Below are positions 14,487-15,190 of a DNA stretch of 15,190 nt, in pieces. The stretch comes from CAZDAW01 sp964503685 (GTDB taxonomy: Bacteria > Chloroflexota > Anaerolineae > Anaerolineales > Anaerolineaceae), in NCBI GenBank assembly GCA_964503685.1, contig CAZDAW010000088.1, positions 1 to 15,190 of the forward strand. The letters run 5' to 3'. Position numbers and translations under genes: made by a program. The notes beneath the pieces were generated by a model. That model saw only the letters and a list, made by a program, of their open reading frames with translations, was not told the DNA's origin and did no database searches. Positions within the stretch are counted from its first letter, which is position 1; the number at the start of each line of letters is the position of its first letter.

Positions 14487-15190
14487 TGAATTATTCAATT
14501 ACATTTTAGCAACCCAAAAAATTGAATATGGCTTATTTGATTCTTCATTAAACTTAATAGATTTTTCACCAGGTATATCCCAGTTTTTATCTGCTGACAG
14601 CACATTAGAAATTGGCTCTTATATCTGTGACGTATTTACAGAATTAGAGGGATATCAGAACGAATTAACCGAGATTCAGAGGAATATCAGGCCTTCATTG
14701 CAACTCAATTGGATGAGCCAATTACTGCAATCCTATTCACATGAGTATGCCGAACGCCAGGATTTAATAAATTTTTTTAATATTCAGGTATGTAGCTTTT
14801 CTCCCGGTCTGATTGTCATATTGAGGGATATTACCAGCGAGGGAACCCTTGAGCAGGCAGTCTATAACCAGCGTAATGAATTGGATATTTTAACGCAACA
14901 ATTAATCGAAGACTTAAAGCAAGCTAATTTAAATTTATCTGAAGCATATAAAACAACACTCGAAGGCTGGGCGAATGCACTCGAAATGCGGGACGTCGAA
15001 ACAAAAGGCCATAGTGAGCGCGTCGTAAATTTAACCTGCCGTCTGGCGACATGGCTGGGTGTTGACGAGACAGAAATAGAATTCTATTATTACGGGGCGT
15101 TGCTGCATGATATCGGTAAAATGGGAATCCCTGATCGGATATTATTGAAAACAGGTAGCTTAACAGACGACGAACAAGCGATTATGCGCC
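14479..15190 (+). CDS. PAS-like/HD-GYP protein, truncated by the window end
   Basis: The first 237 codons of a cytoplasmic HD-GYP phosphodiesterase-type protein; the frame is still open at the last base. Residues about 10-118 look like a divergent PAS domain (ends LIVILRDITSEG). A coiled-coil signalling helix (about 120-157) precedes the HD-GYP domain (from about 160). Visible active-site residues: H178 in KGHSERV and H210-D211 in LLHDIGKMGIPD. The HHExxDGxGYP half lies beyond the window. The domain closely resembles that of the large sensor upstream (EGWANALEMRDVETKGHSERV against AGWSQALELRDKETRGHSERV, differing at several positions), suggesting duplication. The ATG at 14479 lies inside the end of the GTPase gene (8-base overlap), implying coupled expression. 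No membrane segment is seen, so it would act in the cytoplasm, unlike the Cache sensor. Confidence 0.9.
   Translation, partial: MDNELFNYILATQKIEYGLFDSSLNLIDFSPGISQFLSADSTLEIGSYICDVFTELEGYQNELTEIQRNIRPSLQLNWMSQLLQSYSHEYAERQDLINFFNIQVCSFSPGLIVILRDITSEGTLEQAVYNQRNELDILTQQLIEDLKQANLNLSEAYKTTLEGWANALEMRDVETKGHSERVVNLTCRLATWLGVDETEIEFYYYGALLHDIGKMGIPDRILLKTGSLTDDEQAIMR

Noticed and set aside
1..15190. CRISPR arrays, tRNA/rRNA genes, insertion sequences, phage or defence genes
   Set aside because: I looked for spaced direct repeats, cloverleaf-like RNA genes and transposase or integrase motifs and saw none.

Overview
The window looks like a fragment of a chromosome from a Chloroflexota-type bacterium, most likely Anaerolineae. 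This is an inference from style, not a database result: GC content is moderate, TTG starts occur, consensus sigma-70-like promoters are present, and the gene set combines an extracytoplasmic-adaptor ABC-2 exporter, PAS/GAF/HD-GYP sensors and a bacterial Ras-like GTPase. A run of exactly 100 N (6094-6193) shows that this is a draft or metagenome scaffold.

Layout. (1) 54-461, minus: a bacteriohemerythrin with all seven iron ligands. (2) 819-2171, minus: a HEAT-repeat protein with its own promoter and a long leader carrying a 12-codon ORF. (3) 2460-3017, minus: an ECF-like sigma factor with no anti-sigma gene beside it. (4) 3156-4096, minus: a two-gene unit of a six-helix membrane protein and a winged-helix regulator. 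It is bounded by a consensus promoter overlapped by a 35-bp perfect palindrome and by a strong terminator. (5) 4297-8435, minus: an ABC-2 exporter operon (ATPase 1, ATPase 2, permease, HlyD-type adaptor lipoprotein) ending in a terminator. The permease is broken by the scaffold gap and by an in-frame TAG. (6) 8633-10523, plus: a divergent DesK/NarL-type two-component pair, probably controlling the exporter. (7) 10581-10829, minus: a small unknown protein. (8) 10931-15190, plus: a signalling cluster with a Cache-PAS-PAS-PAS-GAF-HD-GYP sensor, a Ras-like small GTPase and a second PAS-like/HD-GYP protein cut by the window end.

How the parts may work together. The exporter and two-component genes resemble known drug- or envelope-stress-responsive modules such as LnrJK-LnrLMN: a membrane kinase senses a compound or membrane damage, and a LuxR-type regulator induces a YbhGFSR-like pump. 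The last three genes suggest a cyclic-di-GMP output module in which a membrane sensor with phosphodiesterase output, a GTPase switch and a second HD-GYP protein act together. The GTPase and the second HD-GYP gene overlap by 8 bp and are almost certainly co-translated. The GTPase/HD-GYP cluster is the best candidate for a poorly described system. The palindromic promoter-operator and the asymmetric ATP sites of the exporter are the clearest signals at the sequence level.
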